A stretch of 64,000 bases of DNA from Mycobacterium conspicuum (GTDB lineage Bacteria > Actinomycetota > Actinomycetes > Mycobacteriales > Mycobacteriaceae), in the NCBI RefSeq assembly GCF_010730195.1, contig NZ_AP022613.1, positions 5,704,001-5,768,000 of the forward strand. Reading direction: 5' to 3'. A program made the translations under genes and the position numbers. This document shows, piece after piece, positions 1 through 9,658 of the stretch. Under the pieces are notes generated by a model that saw nothing but the letters and a program-made list of their open reading frames with translations, did no database searches and had not been told where the DNA came from. Each line of letters starts with the position of its first letter. Within the stretch, counting starts at the first letter, position 1.

Positions 1-1014
1 CTGCCCCGCGACGACGAGCCGCCCCTGGACCTGAGCAACGTCAAGGGCATCCTCAACGGCAGCGAGCCGGTCAGCCCGGCCTCGATGCGCAAGTTCTACG
101 AAGCCTTCGCGCCCTACGGGCTGAAGGAGACCGCGATCAAGCCGTCGTACGGCCTGGCGGAGGCGACGCTGTTCGTCTCGACCACCCCGATGGACGAGAA
201 GCCGACGGTCATCCACGTGGACCGGGACGCGCTGAACAAGGGCAGCTTCGTGGAGGTGGCCGCCGACGCGCCGAACGCCGTCGCCCAGGTCTCGGCGGGC
301 AAGATCGGGGTCGACGAATGGGCCGTCATCGTCGACGCCGACACGGCCAGCGAGCTGCCGGACGGGCAGATCGGCGAGATCTGGCTGCACGGCAACAACC
401 TGGGCGTCGGGTATTGGGGCAAGGAAGAGGAGACCACCGAGGTCTTCCGGAACATCCTCAAGTCGCGGATCAGCGAGTCGCACGCCGAGGGCGCCGCCGA
501 CGACGGCCTGTGGGTGCGCACCGGCGACTACGGCACCTACCACAAGGGACACCTTTATATAGCGGGCCGGATCAAGGACCTCGTCATCGTCGATGGCCGC
601 AACCACTACCCGCAGGACCTGGAGTACACGGCGCAGGAATCCACCAAGGCGTTGCGGGTCGGCTATGTGGCCGCGTTCTCGGTGCCGGCCAACCAGTTGC
701 CGCCGAGCGTGTTCGATGACACGCACGCCGGCCTGAAGCTCGACGCTGACGACACCTCCGAGCAGCTGGTCATCGTCGGGGAGCGCGCGCCCGGCACACA
801 CAAGCTGGACTACCAGCCGATCGTCGATGACATCCGGGCCGCCATCGCGGTGGGGCACGGCGTGACCGTGCGCGACGTGCTGCTGGTCCAGGCCGGCAGC
901 ATCCCGCGCACGTCGAGCGGCAAGATCGGTCGCCGCGCCTGCCGCGCGGCCTACCTGGATGGCAGCCTGCGCAGCGGCGTCGCTTCTCCGACGGTGTTCG
1001 CCACCGAGTCCTGA
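1..1014 (+). CDS. fadD32: Long-chain fatty-acid-AMP ligase FadD32, 3' part
   Basis: The open frame enters from the left edge, so the start and the N-terminal half (including the P-loop) are outside; 337 codons remain. FadD32 (FAAL32) adenylates the meromycolic acid and loads it onto the N-terminal ACP of Pks13. Visible are the late adenylation motifs GEIWLHGNNLGVGYWG, TGDYG, GRIKDLVIVDGRNHYPQD and the C-terminal lysine motif PRTSSGKIGRR. The stop lies 7 nt before pks13, and accD4 follows, which is the conserved mycolate condensation operon. The identity rests on motifs plus this operon context; the function is known from the family. Confidence 0.95.
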   Translation: MPRDDEPPLDLSNVKGILNGSEPVSPASMRKFYEAFAPYGLKETAIKPSYGLAEATLFVSTTPMDEKPTVIHVDRDALNKGSFVEVAADAPNAVAQVSAGKIGVDEWAVIVDADTASELPDGQIGEIWLHGNNLGVGYWGKEEETTEVFRNILKSRISESHAEGAADDGLWVRTGDYGTYHKGHLYIAGRIKDLVIVDGRNHYPQDLEYTAQESTKALRVGYVAAFSVPANQLPPSVFDDTHAGLKLDADDTSEQLVIVGERAPGTHKLDYQPIVDDIRAAIAVGHGVTVRDVLLVQAGSIPRTSSGKIGRRACRAAYLDGSLRSGVASPTVFATES

Positions 1015-1021
1015 GGAAGGT

Positions 1022-4000
1022 ATGGCTGACATAGAGGAACCACAGGAGAACCTGCCCGCCGACCAGATCGAGACGCGCGCCGGTGACGATGTGGGCGAGC
1101 AAGAGCGGCGCATAACGACTGTCCCCGAGATGCGGCAGTGGCTGCGTAACTGGGTGGGTAACGCCGTCGGGAAATCGCCCGACGACATCGACGAGTCCGT
1201 ACCGATGGTGGAGCTGGGTCTGGCGTCGCGCGATGCCGTGGCGATGGCCGCCGACATCGAGGACCTGACCGGCGTCACGCTGTCGGTCGCGGTGGCCTTC
1301 CAGCACCCGACCATCGAATCGCTGGCCACCCGAATCATCGAGGGCGAGCCCGAGGTCGACGACGCCGCCCTCGATGGCGCCGAGTGGACGCGCACCGGGC
1401 CCGCCGAGCGCGTCGACATCGCGGTGGTGGGCCTGTCCACCCGGCTGCCCGGCGACATGAACACCCCCGAGGAGACCTGGCAGGCGCTGCTGGAAGGCCG
1501 CGACGCCATCACCGATCTGCCCGAGGGCCGCTGGTCGGAGTTCTTCGAAGAGCCCCGGCTGGCGGAACGGATCAATCAGGCGCGCACCCGCGGCGGCTAC
1601 CTGAAGGACATCAAGGGTTTTGACTCCGAGTTCTTTGCGGTGGCCAAGACCGAGGCCGACAACATCGACCCGCAGCAGCGGATGGCGCTCGAATTGACTT
1701 GGGAGGCACTCGAACACGCGCGCATCCCGGCGTCGAGCCTGCGCGGCGAGGCCGTCGGCGTGTACATCGGCTTCACCAACAACGACTACGGATACCTGTC
1801 GATCGCCGACCCGACCGTCGCGCACCCCTATGCCATCACCGGGAACTCGACGGCGATCATCGCCAACCGGGTGTCCTACTTCTTCGACTTCCGCGGTCCC
1901 TCGGTGGCGATGGACACGGCGTGCTCGAGCTCGCTGGTGGCCACCCACCAGGCCGTGCAGGCGCTGCGTAACGGCGAGTGCGACGTGGCCGTCGCCGGTG
2001 GCGTCAACGCGCTCATCACCCCCGCGGTGACCCTTGGTTTCGACGAGATCGGCGCGGTGCTCGCGCCGGACGGCCGGATCAAGTCGTTCTCTTCCGACGC
2101 CGACGGGTACACGCGCTCCGAGGGCGGCGGCATGCTGGTGCTCAAGCGGGTCGATGACGCGCGCCGCGACGGCGACCAGATCCTGGCCGTCATCGCCGGC
2201 AGCGCGGTCAACCACGACGGCCGGTCCAACGGCCTGATCGCACCCAACCAGGACGCGCAGGCCGAGGTGCTGCGCCGCGCGTACAAGGACGCGGGCATCG
2301 ACCCGCGCACCGTCGACTACATCGAGGCGCACGGCACCGGCACCGTCCTGGGCGACCCGATCGAGGCCGAGGCGCTGGGCCGCGTCGTCGGCCGGGGCCG
2401 GCCCGCGGACCGACCCGCGCTGCTGGGTGCCATCAAAACCAATGTGGGACATATGGAATCGGCCGCCGGCGTGGCCGCCATGGCCAAGGTTGTGCTCTCG
2501 CTGCAGCACAACAAGCTGCCGCCGTCCATCAACTTCGCCGGGCCCAGCCCCTACATCGACTTCGACGGGATGCGCCTGAAGGTCATCGACACCGTGACCG
2601 ACTGGCCGCGCTACGGCGGCTACGCCCTGGCCGGCGTGTCCAGCTTCGGCTTCGGTGGCGCCAACGCGCACGTGGTGGTGCGCGAGGTGTTGCCGCGTGA
2701 CGTGGTTGAGCGCGAGCCCGAGCCGGAGGCCCAGGCCACCGGGGTCACCGAGGCGGCTGTCACCGAATCGCCTGCGCTGGAAAGCCATGCGCTGCGCTTC
2801 GACGACTTCGGCAACATCATCGGCGACGACGCCGTGGCGGAGGAGCCGGAGTACGAGCTGCCGGGCATCACCGACGAGGCGCTCGCGCTCAAGGAAGCCG
2901 CGCTGGAAGAGCTTGCCGCACAAGAGCTTCCAGAACCGGTGATCCCGTTGGTGGTCTCGGCGTTCCTGACGTCGCGCAAGAAGGCCGCCGCCGCCGAACT
3001 CGCGGACTGGATGGAAAGCCCCGAGGGGCAGGAGTCGTCGCTGGAGTCGATCGGCCGCTCGCTGTCGCGGCGCAACCACGGCCGCTCGCGCGCGGTGGTG
3101 CTCGCCCACAACCACGAGGAGGCCGTCAAGGGCCTGCGCGCGGTCGCCGAGGGCAAGCAGCGCCCCAACGTGTTCAGCGTCGACGGCCCGGTCAGCAACG
3201 GCCCGGTGTGGGTGCTCGCCGGGTTCGGGGCGCAGCACCGCAAGATGGGCAAGAGCCTGTACCTGCGCAACCCGGTGTTCGCCGAATGGATCGAGAAGGT
3301 CGACGCCCTGGTCCAGGACGAGCTCGGCTATTCGGTGCTCGAGCTGATCCTGGACGACTCGCAGGACTACGGCATCGAAACCACCCAGGTCACCATCTTC
3401 GCGATCCAGATCGCGCTGGGTGAGCTGCTCAAGCACCACGGCGCCAAGCCGGCCGCGGTCGTCGGGCAGTCGCTGGGCGAGGCCGCGTCGGCGTACTTCG
3501 CCGGCGGCCTGTCGCTGGCCGACGCCACCCGGGCGATCTGCTCGCGCTCGCATCTGATGGGCGAGGGCGAGGCGATGCTGTTCGGCGAGTACATCCGGCT
3601 GATGGCGCTGGTCGAGTACTCCGCCGACGAGATCAAGACGGTGTTCTCCGACTACCCCGACCTGGAGGTGTGCGTCTACGCCGCGCCGACCCAGACCGTC
3701 ATCGGCGGCCCGCCCGAGCAGGTGGACGCGATCATTGCCCGCTGTGAGGCGGAGGGCAAGTTCGCCCGCAAGTTCCAAACCAAGGGCGCCAGCCACACGC
3801 AGCAGATGGACCCGCTGCTCGGCGAGCTGGCCGCCGAACTGCAGGGCATCAAGCCGATGAGCCCGACCGCGGGGATCTACTCGACGGTGCACGAGGGCAG
3901 CTACATCAAGCCCGGCAGCGACCCGATCCACGACGTCGAGTACTGGAAGAAGGGGCTGCGGCACAGCGTCTACTTCACCCACGGCATCCGCAACGCGGTC

Positions 4001-6397
4001 GACAGCGGCCACACCACGTTCGTCGAGCTCGCCCCCAACCCTGTGGCACTCATGCAGGTGGGTCTCACGACGGCCGACGCCGGGCTGCACGACGCCCAGC
4101 TGATCCCGACGCTGGCCCGCAAGCAGGACGAGGTCGAGTCGATCACCTCGACGCTGGCCCAGCTCTACGTCTACGGCCACGACCTGGATCCACGGACGCT
4201 GTTCAGCCCGGCCACCGGACCCCAGGACTACGCGAATATTCCGCCGACCCGATTCAAGCGCAAGGAACACTGGCTCGACGTGCATTTCGCCGGCGACGGC
4301 TCGATCCTGCCGCCTGGGTCCCACGTCGCGCTGCCCGACGGTCGCCACGTCTGGGAATACGCTCCCCGCACCACGACGGATCTCGCCGATCTGGTGAAAG
4401 TCGCTGCGGCACAGGTGATGCCGGACGCGCAGCTGACGGCCGCCGAGCAGCGCGCGGTGCCCGCGTACGGTGCCCGGCTGGTCACGACCCTGACCCGGCA
4501 CCCCGGTGGCGCGTCGGTGCAGGTGCACGCGCGCGTCGACGAGTCCTTCACGCTGGTGTACGACGCGCTGGTCAGCCGCGGCGGCGTCGCGTCGGCGCTG
4601 CCGACGGCCGTCGGCGCCGGCACTGCGATGGCGGCCCCGGCGATCACGGAAGCATCCGCGCCCGTCGAACCCACCGGGGATCCGCGGGCGGCCGCGATCA
4701 GTGCCGGCGAGGACCCCGAAGCCGAGACGCTCGGCGACAGCCTGACCACCCGCTACATGCCGGCCGGCTTCACCAAGTGGTCGCCGGAGTCCGGCGAGAC
4801 CATCGCCGAGCGGTTGGGCACCATCGTCGCGGCGGCCATGGGCTATGAGCCCGAGGACCTGCCGTGGGAGGTGCCGCTGATCGAGCTCGGTTTGGACTCG
4901 CTGATGGCGGTGCGGATCAAGAACCGGGTCGAGTACGACTTCGACCTGCCGCCCATTCAGTTGACGGCGGTGCGCGACGCGAACCTGTACAACGTCGAGA
5001 AGCTGATCGAGTACGCGATCGAGCACCGCGACGAGGTCGAGCTGCTGCACGAGCACCAGAAGACGCAGACGGCCGAGGAGATCGCGCGGGCGCAGGCCGA
5101 AATGCTCAGCGGCGCAACGCCGGCCAGCGTGACGGCGCCCGCGCCGGATCCGCAGGCCGAGCCGGAAACGCAGGCCCCGCCACCGTCGGACATTCCGATA
5201 CCGCCACCGCCGACGGACCCCTCGGGCCCGTCCGGGCCCTCGGCAAACGGCAAGCCGAACCTCGCGGCCGCCGCCGACGCGCTCAACCAGGAGGCGGTCG
5301 CCAAGGCGCTGAACGCCGACATCCCGCCGCGTGACGCCGCCGAGCGCGTCACCTTCGCCACCTGGGCGATCGTCACCGGCAAGTCCGCGGGCGGCATCTT
5401 CAACCCGCTGCCCAAGCTGGACGACGCCGCCGCCGAGAAGATGGCTCAGCGGCTCTCCGAGCGCGCCGAGGGGCCGATCACGGTCGAGGACGTGCTGACG
5501 TCGGAGAACATTGAGGCGCTCGCCGAGAAGGTGCGCGGCTATTTGGAGGCTGGGCAGATCGACGGGTTCGTCCGCACCCTGCGGGCGCGCCCGGAGGGCA
5601 GCTCGAAACCGCCGGTGTTCGTGTTCCATCCGGCCGGCGGGTCGACGGTGGTGTACGAGCCGCTGCTGAACCGGTTGCCGGCGGACACCCCGATGTACGG
5701 ATTCGAACGGGTCGAGGGGTCGATCGAAGAGCGTGCGGCGCAATACGTTCCGAAGCTGATCGAGATGCAGGGCGACGGGCCCTACATCTTGGCCGGCTGG
5801 TCGCTGGGCGGTGTGCTGGCCTACGCGTGCGCGATCGGGCTGAAGCGGCTGGGCAAAAACGTCGCATGGGTGGGGCTGATCGACGCGGTGCGCGCCGGCG
5901 AGGAGGTCCCGCAGACCAAGGAGGAGGTCCGCAAGCGCTGGGACCGCTACGCCCGGTTCGCCGAGCGGACCTTCAACGTCACCATCCCGGCCATTCCCTA
6001 CGAGCAACTCGAGGAGCTCGACGACGAGGGCCAGATCCGGTTCGTGTTGGAGGCCGTGCGTCAGAGCGGGGTGCAGATCCCGGCCGGCATCATCGAGCAC
6101 CAGCGCACGTCGTACCTGGACAACCGGGCCATCGACACCGCCGAGATCCAGCCCTACGACGGCCATGTCACCCTCTATATGGCCGATCGCTACCATGACG
6201 ACGCGATCATGTTCGAACCGCGGTACGCCGTGCGCAAGCCGGACGGCGGCTGGGGTGAGTACGTTTCCGACCTCGAGGTGGTGCCGATCGGTGGCGAGCA
6301 CATTCAGGCCATCGACGAGCCGATCATCGCCAAGGTGGGCGAACACATGAGCCGCGCACTGGACCAGATCGAGGCTGAACAGAGGGCCCGTAATTGA
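1022..6397 (+). CDS. pks13: Polyketide synthase Pks13 (mycolic acid condensase)
   Basis: 1791 aa. Condenses the FadD32-activated meromycolyl chain with a carboxylated C24-C26 acyl chain to form the alpha-alkyl beta-ketoester precursor of mycolates. Domain order seen: N-terminal ACP (ELGLASR, Ser69), ketosynthase (DTACSSS, Cys301, then EAHGTGT and the NVGH histidine), acyltransferase (GQSLGEA, Ser817), second ACP (ELGLDSL, Ser1293), a Pro-rich linker (about residues 1375-1420), and a C-terminal thioesterase (GWSLGG, Ser1594, with a late GGEH histidine). Start chosen at ATG 1022 because GAGGAAGG sits just upstream; an in-frame ATG at 959 lies inside fadD32. Somewhat longer than the roughly 1730 aa M. 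tuberculosis protein, mostly in linkers. Confidence 0.97.
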   Translation: MADIEEPQENLPADQIETRAGDDVGEQERRITTVPEMRQWLRNWVGNAVGKSPDDIDESVPMVELGLASRDAVAMAADIEDLTGVTLSVAVAFQHPTIESLATRIIEGEPEVDDAALDGAEWTRTGPAERVDIAVVGLSTRLPGDMNTPEETWQALLEGRDAITDLPEGRWSEFFEEPRLAERINQARTRGGYLKDIKGFDSEFFAVAKTEADNIDPQQRMALELTWEALEHARIPASSLRGEAVGVYIGFTNNDYGYLSIADPTVAHPYAITGNSTAIIANRVSYFFDFRGPSVAMDTACSSSLVATHQAVQALRNGECDVAVAGGVNALITPAVTLGFDEIGAVLAPDGRIKSFSSDADGYTRSEGGGMLVLKRVDDARRDGDQILAVIAGSAVNHDGRSNGLIAPNQDAQAEVLRRAYKDAGIDPRTVDYIEAHGTGTVLGDPIEAEALGRVVGRGRPADRPALLGAIKTNVGHMESAAGVAAMAKVVLSLQHNKLPPSINFAGPSPYIDFDGMRLKVIDTVTDWPRYGGYALAGVSSFGFGGANAHVVVREVLPRDVVEREPEPEAQATGVTEAAVTESPALESHALRFDDFGNIIGDDAVAEEPEYELPGITDEALALKEAALEELAAQELPEPVIPLVVSAFLTSRKKAAAAELADWMESPEGQESSLESIGRSLSRRNHGRSRAVVLAHNHEEAVKGLRAVAEGKQRPNVFSVDGPVSNGPVWVLAGFGAQHRKMGKSLYLRNPVFAEWIEKVDALVQDELGYSVLELILDDSQDYGIETTQVTIFAIQIALGELLKHHGAKPAAVVGQSLGEAASAYFAGGLSLADATRAICSRSHLMGEGEAMLFGEYIRLMALVEYSADEIKTVFSDYPDLEVCVYAAPTQTVIGGPPEQVDAIIARCEAEGKFARKFQTKGASHTQQMDPLLGELAAELQGIKPMSPTAGIYSTVHEGSYIKPGSDPIHDVEYWKKGLRHSVYFTHGIRNAVDSGHTTFVELAPNPVALMQVGLTTADAGLHDAQLIPTLARKQDEVESITSTLAQLYVYGHDLDPRTLFSPATGPQDYANIPPTRFKRKEHWLDVHFAGDGSILPPGSHVALPDGRHVWEYAPRTTTDLADLVKVAAAQVMPDAQLTAAEQRAVPAYGARLVTTLTRHPGGASVQVHARVDESFTLVYDALVSRGGVASALPTAVGAGTAMAAPAITEASAPVEPTGDPRAAAISAGEDPEAETLGDSLTTRYMPAGFTKWSPESGETIAERLGTIVAAAMGYEPEDLPWEVPLIELGLDSLMAVRIKNRVEYDFDLPPIQLTAVRDANLYNVEKLIEYAIEHRDEVELLHEHQKTQTAEEIARAQAEMLSGATPASVTAPAPDPQAEPETQAPPPSDIPIPPPPTDPSGPSGPSANGKPNLAAAADALNQEAVAKALNADIPPRDAAERVTFATWAIVTGKSAGGIFNPLPKLDDAAAEKMAQRLSERAEGPITVEDVLTSENIEALAEKVRGYLEAGQIDGFVRTLRARPEGSSKPPVFVFHPAGGSTVVYEPLLNRLPADTPMYGFERVEGSIEERAAQYVPKLIEMQGDGPYILAGWSLGGVLAYACAIGLKRLGKNVAWVGLIDAVRAGEEVPQTKEEVRKRWDRYARFAERTFNVTIPAIPYEQLEELDDEGQIRFVLEAVRQSGVQIPAGIIEHQRTSYLDNRAIDTAEIQPYDGHVTLYMADRYHDDAIMFEPRYAVRKPDGGWGEYVSDLEVVPIGGEHIQAIDEPIIAKVGEHMSRALDQIEAEQRARN

Positions 6398-7947
6398 GCA
6401 CCAAGACCACCGCCGCGCTGCTGGCTGAGCTACGCGAAAAGCTGGAGTTGGCCAAGGAGCCCGGCGGTGAGGCGGCCGTGGCCAAGCGCGAAAAGAAGGG
6501 CATCCCGAGCGCCCGCGCGCGCGTGCATGCCCTGGTCGATCCGGGGACCTTCCTGGAGACCGGCGCGCTGGCCCGCACCCCCGGCGATCCCAACGCGCTG
6601 TACGGCGACGGCGTCGTCACCGGGCACGCGCTGATCGACGGCCGGCCGGTCGGGGTGTTCTCGCACGACCAAACGGTGTTTCAGGGCACGGTCGGCGAGA
6701 TGTTCGGCCGCAAGGTGGCCCGGCTGATGGAGTGGTGCGCGATGGTCGGCTGCCCGATCATCGGCATCCAGGACTCGGGGGGCGCCCGCATCCAGGACGC
6801 GGTCACGTCGTTGGCGTGGTATGCCGAGCTGGGCCGCCGCCACGAGTTGTTGTCCGGGATCGTGCCGCAGATTTCCCTGATCTTCGGCAAATGCGCTGGG
6901 GGAGCGGTCTATTCGCCGATTCAGGACGATCTTTTGGTCGCGGTGCGCGACCAGGGCTACTTCTTTGTCACCGGGCCCGACGTGATCCAGGAGGTCACCG
7001 GCGAAGAGGTCAGCCTCGACGAGCTCGGCGGCGCCGACGCCCAGGCCCGCTACGGCAATATCCACCAGGTGGTGGATTCGGAGGCCGAGGCGTTCCAGTA
7101 CGTGCGGGACTTCCTGTCGTTCCTGCCGTCCAACGTCTTCGACACACCGCCGGTCGTCAATCCGGGCCTGGAGCCGGAAATCACGCCGACCGACCTGGAA
7201 CTCGACTCGATCGTGCCGGATTCGGACAACATGGCCTACGACATGCACGAGATCCTGCTGCGCATCTTCGACGACGGCGACTTCCTCGATGTCGCCGCGC
7301 ACGGCGGGCAGGCGATCATCACCGGGTTCGCCCGGGTCGACGGCCGTCCGGTCGGGGTGATCGCCAACCAGCCGATGTTCCTGTCCGGTTCGATCGACAA
7401 CGAAGCCTCCGACAAGGCGACCCGCTTCATCCGGTTCTGCGACATGTTCGAGATCCCGCTGGTGTTCGTCGTCGACACGCCCGGGTTCCTGCCCGGTGCC
7501 GCGCAGGAGAAGAACGGCATCATCAAGCGCGGCGGCCGGTTCCTGTCCGCGGTGGTGGAAGCCGATGTGCCAAAGGTGACGATCACGATCCGCAAGTCCT
7601 ACGGCGGCGCCTACGCCGTAATGGGGTCGCGGCAGCTGACCGCCGACTTCAACTTCGCCTGGCCGACCGCGCGGATCGCGGTGATCGGCGCCGAGGGCGC
7701 CGCGCAGTTGCTGATGAAGCGCTTCCCGGACCCGACGACGCCCGAGGCGCAGGCGATCAAGAAGGACTTCATCGAGGGCTACAACCTCAACATGGCGATC
7801 CCGTGGATCGCCGCCGAACGCGGGTTCATCGACGCGGTCATTGACCCGCACCAAACCCGGCTGCTACTGCGCCGGTCGCTACATCTGTTGCGGGACAAGC
7901 AATTGTGGTACCGCGTCGGGCGCAAGCACAGCCTGCTGCCGATCTAG
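6394..7947 (+). CDS. accD4: Acyl-CoA carboxylase carboxyltransferase beta subunit AccD4
   Basis: 517 aa carboxyltransferase of the biotin-dependent acyl-CoA carboxylase family. With AccA3 (not in the window) AccD4 makes the carboxy-C24/C26-acyl-CoA extender used by Pks13. Crotonase-fold oxyanion motifs are visible (DSGGARIQD, GKCAGGAVYSP in the N-half; VDTPGFLPG, KSYGGAYAVM in the C-half). The likely start is TTG at 6394, whose last bases form the pks13 stop (TTGA), indicating translational coupling. Length matches the family (about 520 aa). Confidence 0.95.
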   Translation: MSTKTTAALLAELREKLELAKEPGGEAAVAKREKKGIPSARARVHALVDPGTFLETGALARTPGDPNALYGDGVVTGHALIDGRPVGVFSHDQTVFQGTVGEMFGRKVARLMEWCAMVGCPIIGIQDSGGARIQDAVTSLAWYAELGRRHELLSGIVPQISLIFGKCAGGAVYSPIQDDLLVAVRDQGYFFVTGPDVIQEVTGEEVSLDELGGADAQARYGNIHQVVDSEAEAFQYVRDFLSFLPSNVFDTPPVVNPGLEPEITPTDLELDSIVPDSDNMAYDMHEILLRIFDDGDFLDVAAHGGQAIITGFARVDGRPVGVIANQPMFLSGSIDNEASDKATRFIRFCDMFEIPLVFVVDTPGFLPGAAQEKNGIIKRGGRFLSAVVEADVPKVTITIRKSYGGAYAVMGSRQLTADFNFAWPTARIAVIGAEGAAQLLMKRFPDPTTPEAQAIKKDFIEGYNLNMAIPWIAAERGFIDAVIDPHQTRLLLRRSLHLLRDKQLWYRVGRKHSLLPI

Positions 7948-7968
7948 TTTTCACCCGCGAGTCTTTGG

Positions 7969-8790
7969 CTACTTGGTCGCCTCGACGAAATAGCCTCGCG
8001 GCACGCCGGGTACGTCCATCGGCACCGACGGCGCATACCAGCGGTTGTAGCGATTGCCCGGTTCCGCGATGTCGGTGACCGTCGCCGACCAGCCCAGGCG
8101 TTGGGACAACCGCCCCGGATCGTCGGTGCCGAACAGCCACGGGGCACCGTTGTCGGCCATAGACTTCAGCAGCGGCGCCATGAACTCCGACTCGAGCAGC
8201 GTCTTGCCGACGACGTCGTACAGCAGGACCGAGCCGGGCGCCGACAGCGCGTCGACACGCTCGAACAATGTCCCCACCGCGCCCTCGTCCAGGTATTGCA
8301 ACAGCCCTTCGATCAGCCAAACCGACGGCAGGGCCGGATCCAGACCGGCAGCTCGAATGGCGGCCAGCCAGTCGTCGGCCAGATCGACACCCACCGGGAC
8401 ACGTTGGCAAAGAGGGTGCTCGCCAGCGAGGAGATCGGCCTTGGCCGACAGCACGTGCGGCTGATCCAGTTCGTAGACGACGGTGCCGTCGGGCCAGGGC
8501 AGCCGATAGGCACGCGCGTCCATGCCCGCCGCGAGGATGACGATCTGGCGAACTTCCTGCGCCGCTTGCAGGAGCGCCTCGTCCCAGAATCGGGTGCGCA
8601 CGACGATCTGCATGGTGGATTGTTCACCGCTGGCGGCCAGGCCCGCCGCGAACAACTCCCGCCCGCGGTCGCCCGCCAGCCGCTGCGCGAAGGGATCCGA
8701 GAAAAGCCGGTCTTCGCGGGTGGTTTCGTGGGCGCGCATCGCCGCAACCAGCAGGCCGGTGTCCGCGACCGCTACGTGATTCCTGTCCAT
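7969..8790 (-). CDS. Class I SAM-dependent methyltransferase (TIGR00027/Ppm1-like family)
   Basis: 273 aa from ATG 8790. The sequence has the hallmarks of the large mycobacterial family of putative S-adenosylmethionine methyltransferases: an N-terminal helical segment with RTRFWDE, glycine motif LAAGMDARAYRLPWP, the acidic turn YELDQPHV, and GLLQYL near the middle. Members are related to leucine carboxyl methyltransferases; substrates are unknown for most. It starts 7 nt downstream of the AraC-type gene and convergently faces accD4 with only 21 nt between them. M. tuberculosis has a family member (Rv3787c) elsewhere in the emb neighbourhood, but orthology cannot be judged here. Confidence 0.85.
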   Translation of the reverse strand: MDRNHVAVADTGLLVAAMRAHETTREDRLFSDPFAQRLAGDRGRELFAAGLAASGEQSTMQIVVRTRFWDEALLQAAQEVRQIVILAAGMDARAYRLPWPDGTVVYELDQPHVLSAKADLLAGEHPLCQRVPVGVDLADDWLAAIRAAGLDPALPSVWLIEGLLQYLDEGAVGTLFERVDALSAPGSVLLYDVVGKTLLESEFMAPLLKSMADNGAPWLFGTDDPGRLSQRLGWSATVTDIAEPGNRYNRWYAPSVPMDVPGVPRGYFVEATK

Positions 8791-8797
8791 GACGCCA

Positions 8798-9658
8798 TCA
8801 TCGGCGCCCCGCGCCGGCCTGGCTTGGATATTTTGGTCCGAGTTCGACGTGACCGGGCATCGCCGAGCGTCGTTGCGCGTACTGCGTCGGCGTGATGGCC
8901 GCGAACGACCGGAACTCGCGCACCAAGTGAGCCTGATCGAAATAGCCGAGGTCGGCCGCGATCCCGGCGATCGAAGCACCCCCCGCGCGCGTGTTAAGTG
9001 CACGCAGTACCGCCTGCAGGCGGCGCACCCGAAGATAGGCCTTCGGAGTCAGCCCGACCTCGCACCGGAACAGTGCGTTGAAGCGCTTGGCCGAAAGACC
9101 GCTCAGGGCTTGAGCTTTCGAGACCCGCATCGATGGGTCGAGTTCCGCGGATCGCAAGGCCGACGCCACGCGCGGTTGCGGCCAAATCCCGGGGCGCATC
9201 CGCTCGAGCAGGAACGCCTCCAGCAACGCCACGCGTCCTCTCGCCGAGCCGACCGCAATCAGCCGCTCGCGCAGCCGTTCTGCGCTCGAACCCCACAGAT
9301 CGTCCAGGCCGACGACCGCATCCTCCAGGTCACCCAGCGGACACCCGAGGAACGCCAGCGCCCCCGCGGGCCGGAAGTGGATCGTCATGACGCTGTGGAT
9401 GGGGACGATACGGATGATGTAGGAGGCCACGCCGGCGCCGACGACAAACGCCGGCGGAACCGCCAGCCGCGTGCGGCCGTCGGCGGCACAGAAACCGAGA
9501 TCGGTGCAACCGTCGACATCGATGATCGCCGTCACCGCGCCTCGCGGCAGCGCGCGACTCGTGTGTGCGCCGGCCGCAGGATCGCCCCGCCAGTAGCCGA
9601 AATACTCGATGTGATCGGCGAGCGGCGGGCGCGGCCGATACAACAGCTGAGCAGTCAT
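8798..9658 (-). CDS. AraC-family transcriptional regulator
   Basis: 286 aa. The C-terminal third carries the AraC double helix-turn-helix with the signatures LSAKRFNALFRCEVGLTPK and IAADLGYFDQAHLVREFR followed by ITPTQYAQRR. The N-terminal part (about 1-150) resembles the beta-barrel sensor region (DUF6597-like) of such regulators. Start taken at ATG 9658; its A is the last base of the fadE35 stop (TGATG arrangement), so translation is probably coupled to fadE35. A GTG one codon upstream is equally possible. Likely an autoregulator of this three-gene unit, by inference only. Confidence 0.88.
   Translation of the reverse strand: MTAQLLYRPRPPLADHIEYFGYWRGDPAAGAHTSRALPRGAVTAIIDVDGCTDLGFCAADGRTRLAVPPAFVVGAGVASYIIRIVPIHSVMTIHFRPAGALAFLGCPLGDLEDAVVGLDDLWGSSAERLRERLIAVGSARGRVALLEAFLLERMRPGIWPQPRVASALRSAELDPSMRVSKAQALSGLSAKRFNALFRCEVGLTPKAYLRVRRLQAVLRALNTRAGGASIAGIAADLGYFDQAHLVREFRSFAAITPTQYAQRRSAMPGHVELGPKYPSQAGAGRR

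Noticed and set aside
770..6346. A 1858-codon open frame on the minus strand opposite fadD32 and pks13
   Set aside because: It is antisense to a fully motif-supported Pks13. Its Arg/His/Val/Asp-rich composition is the usual codon-position shadow of GC-rich mycobacterial genes.
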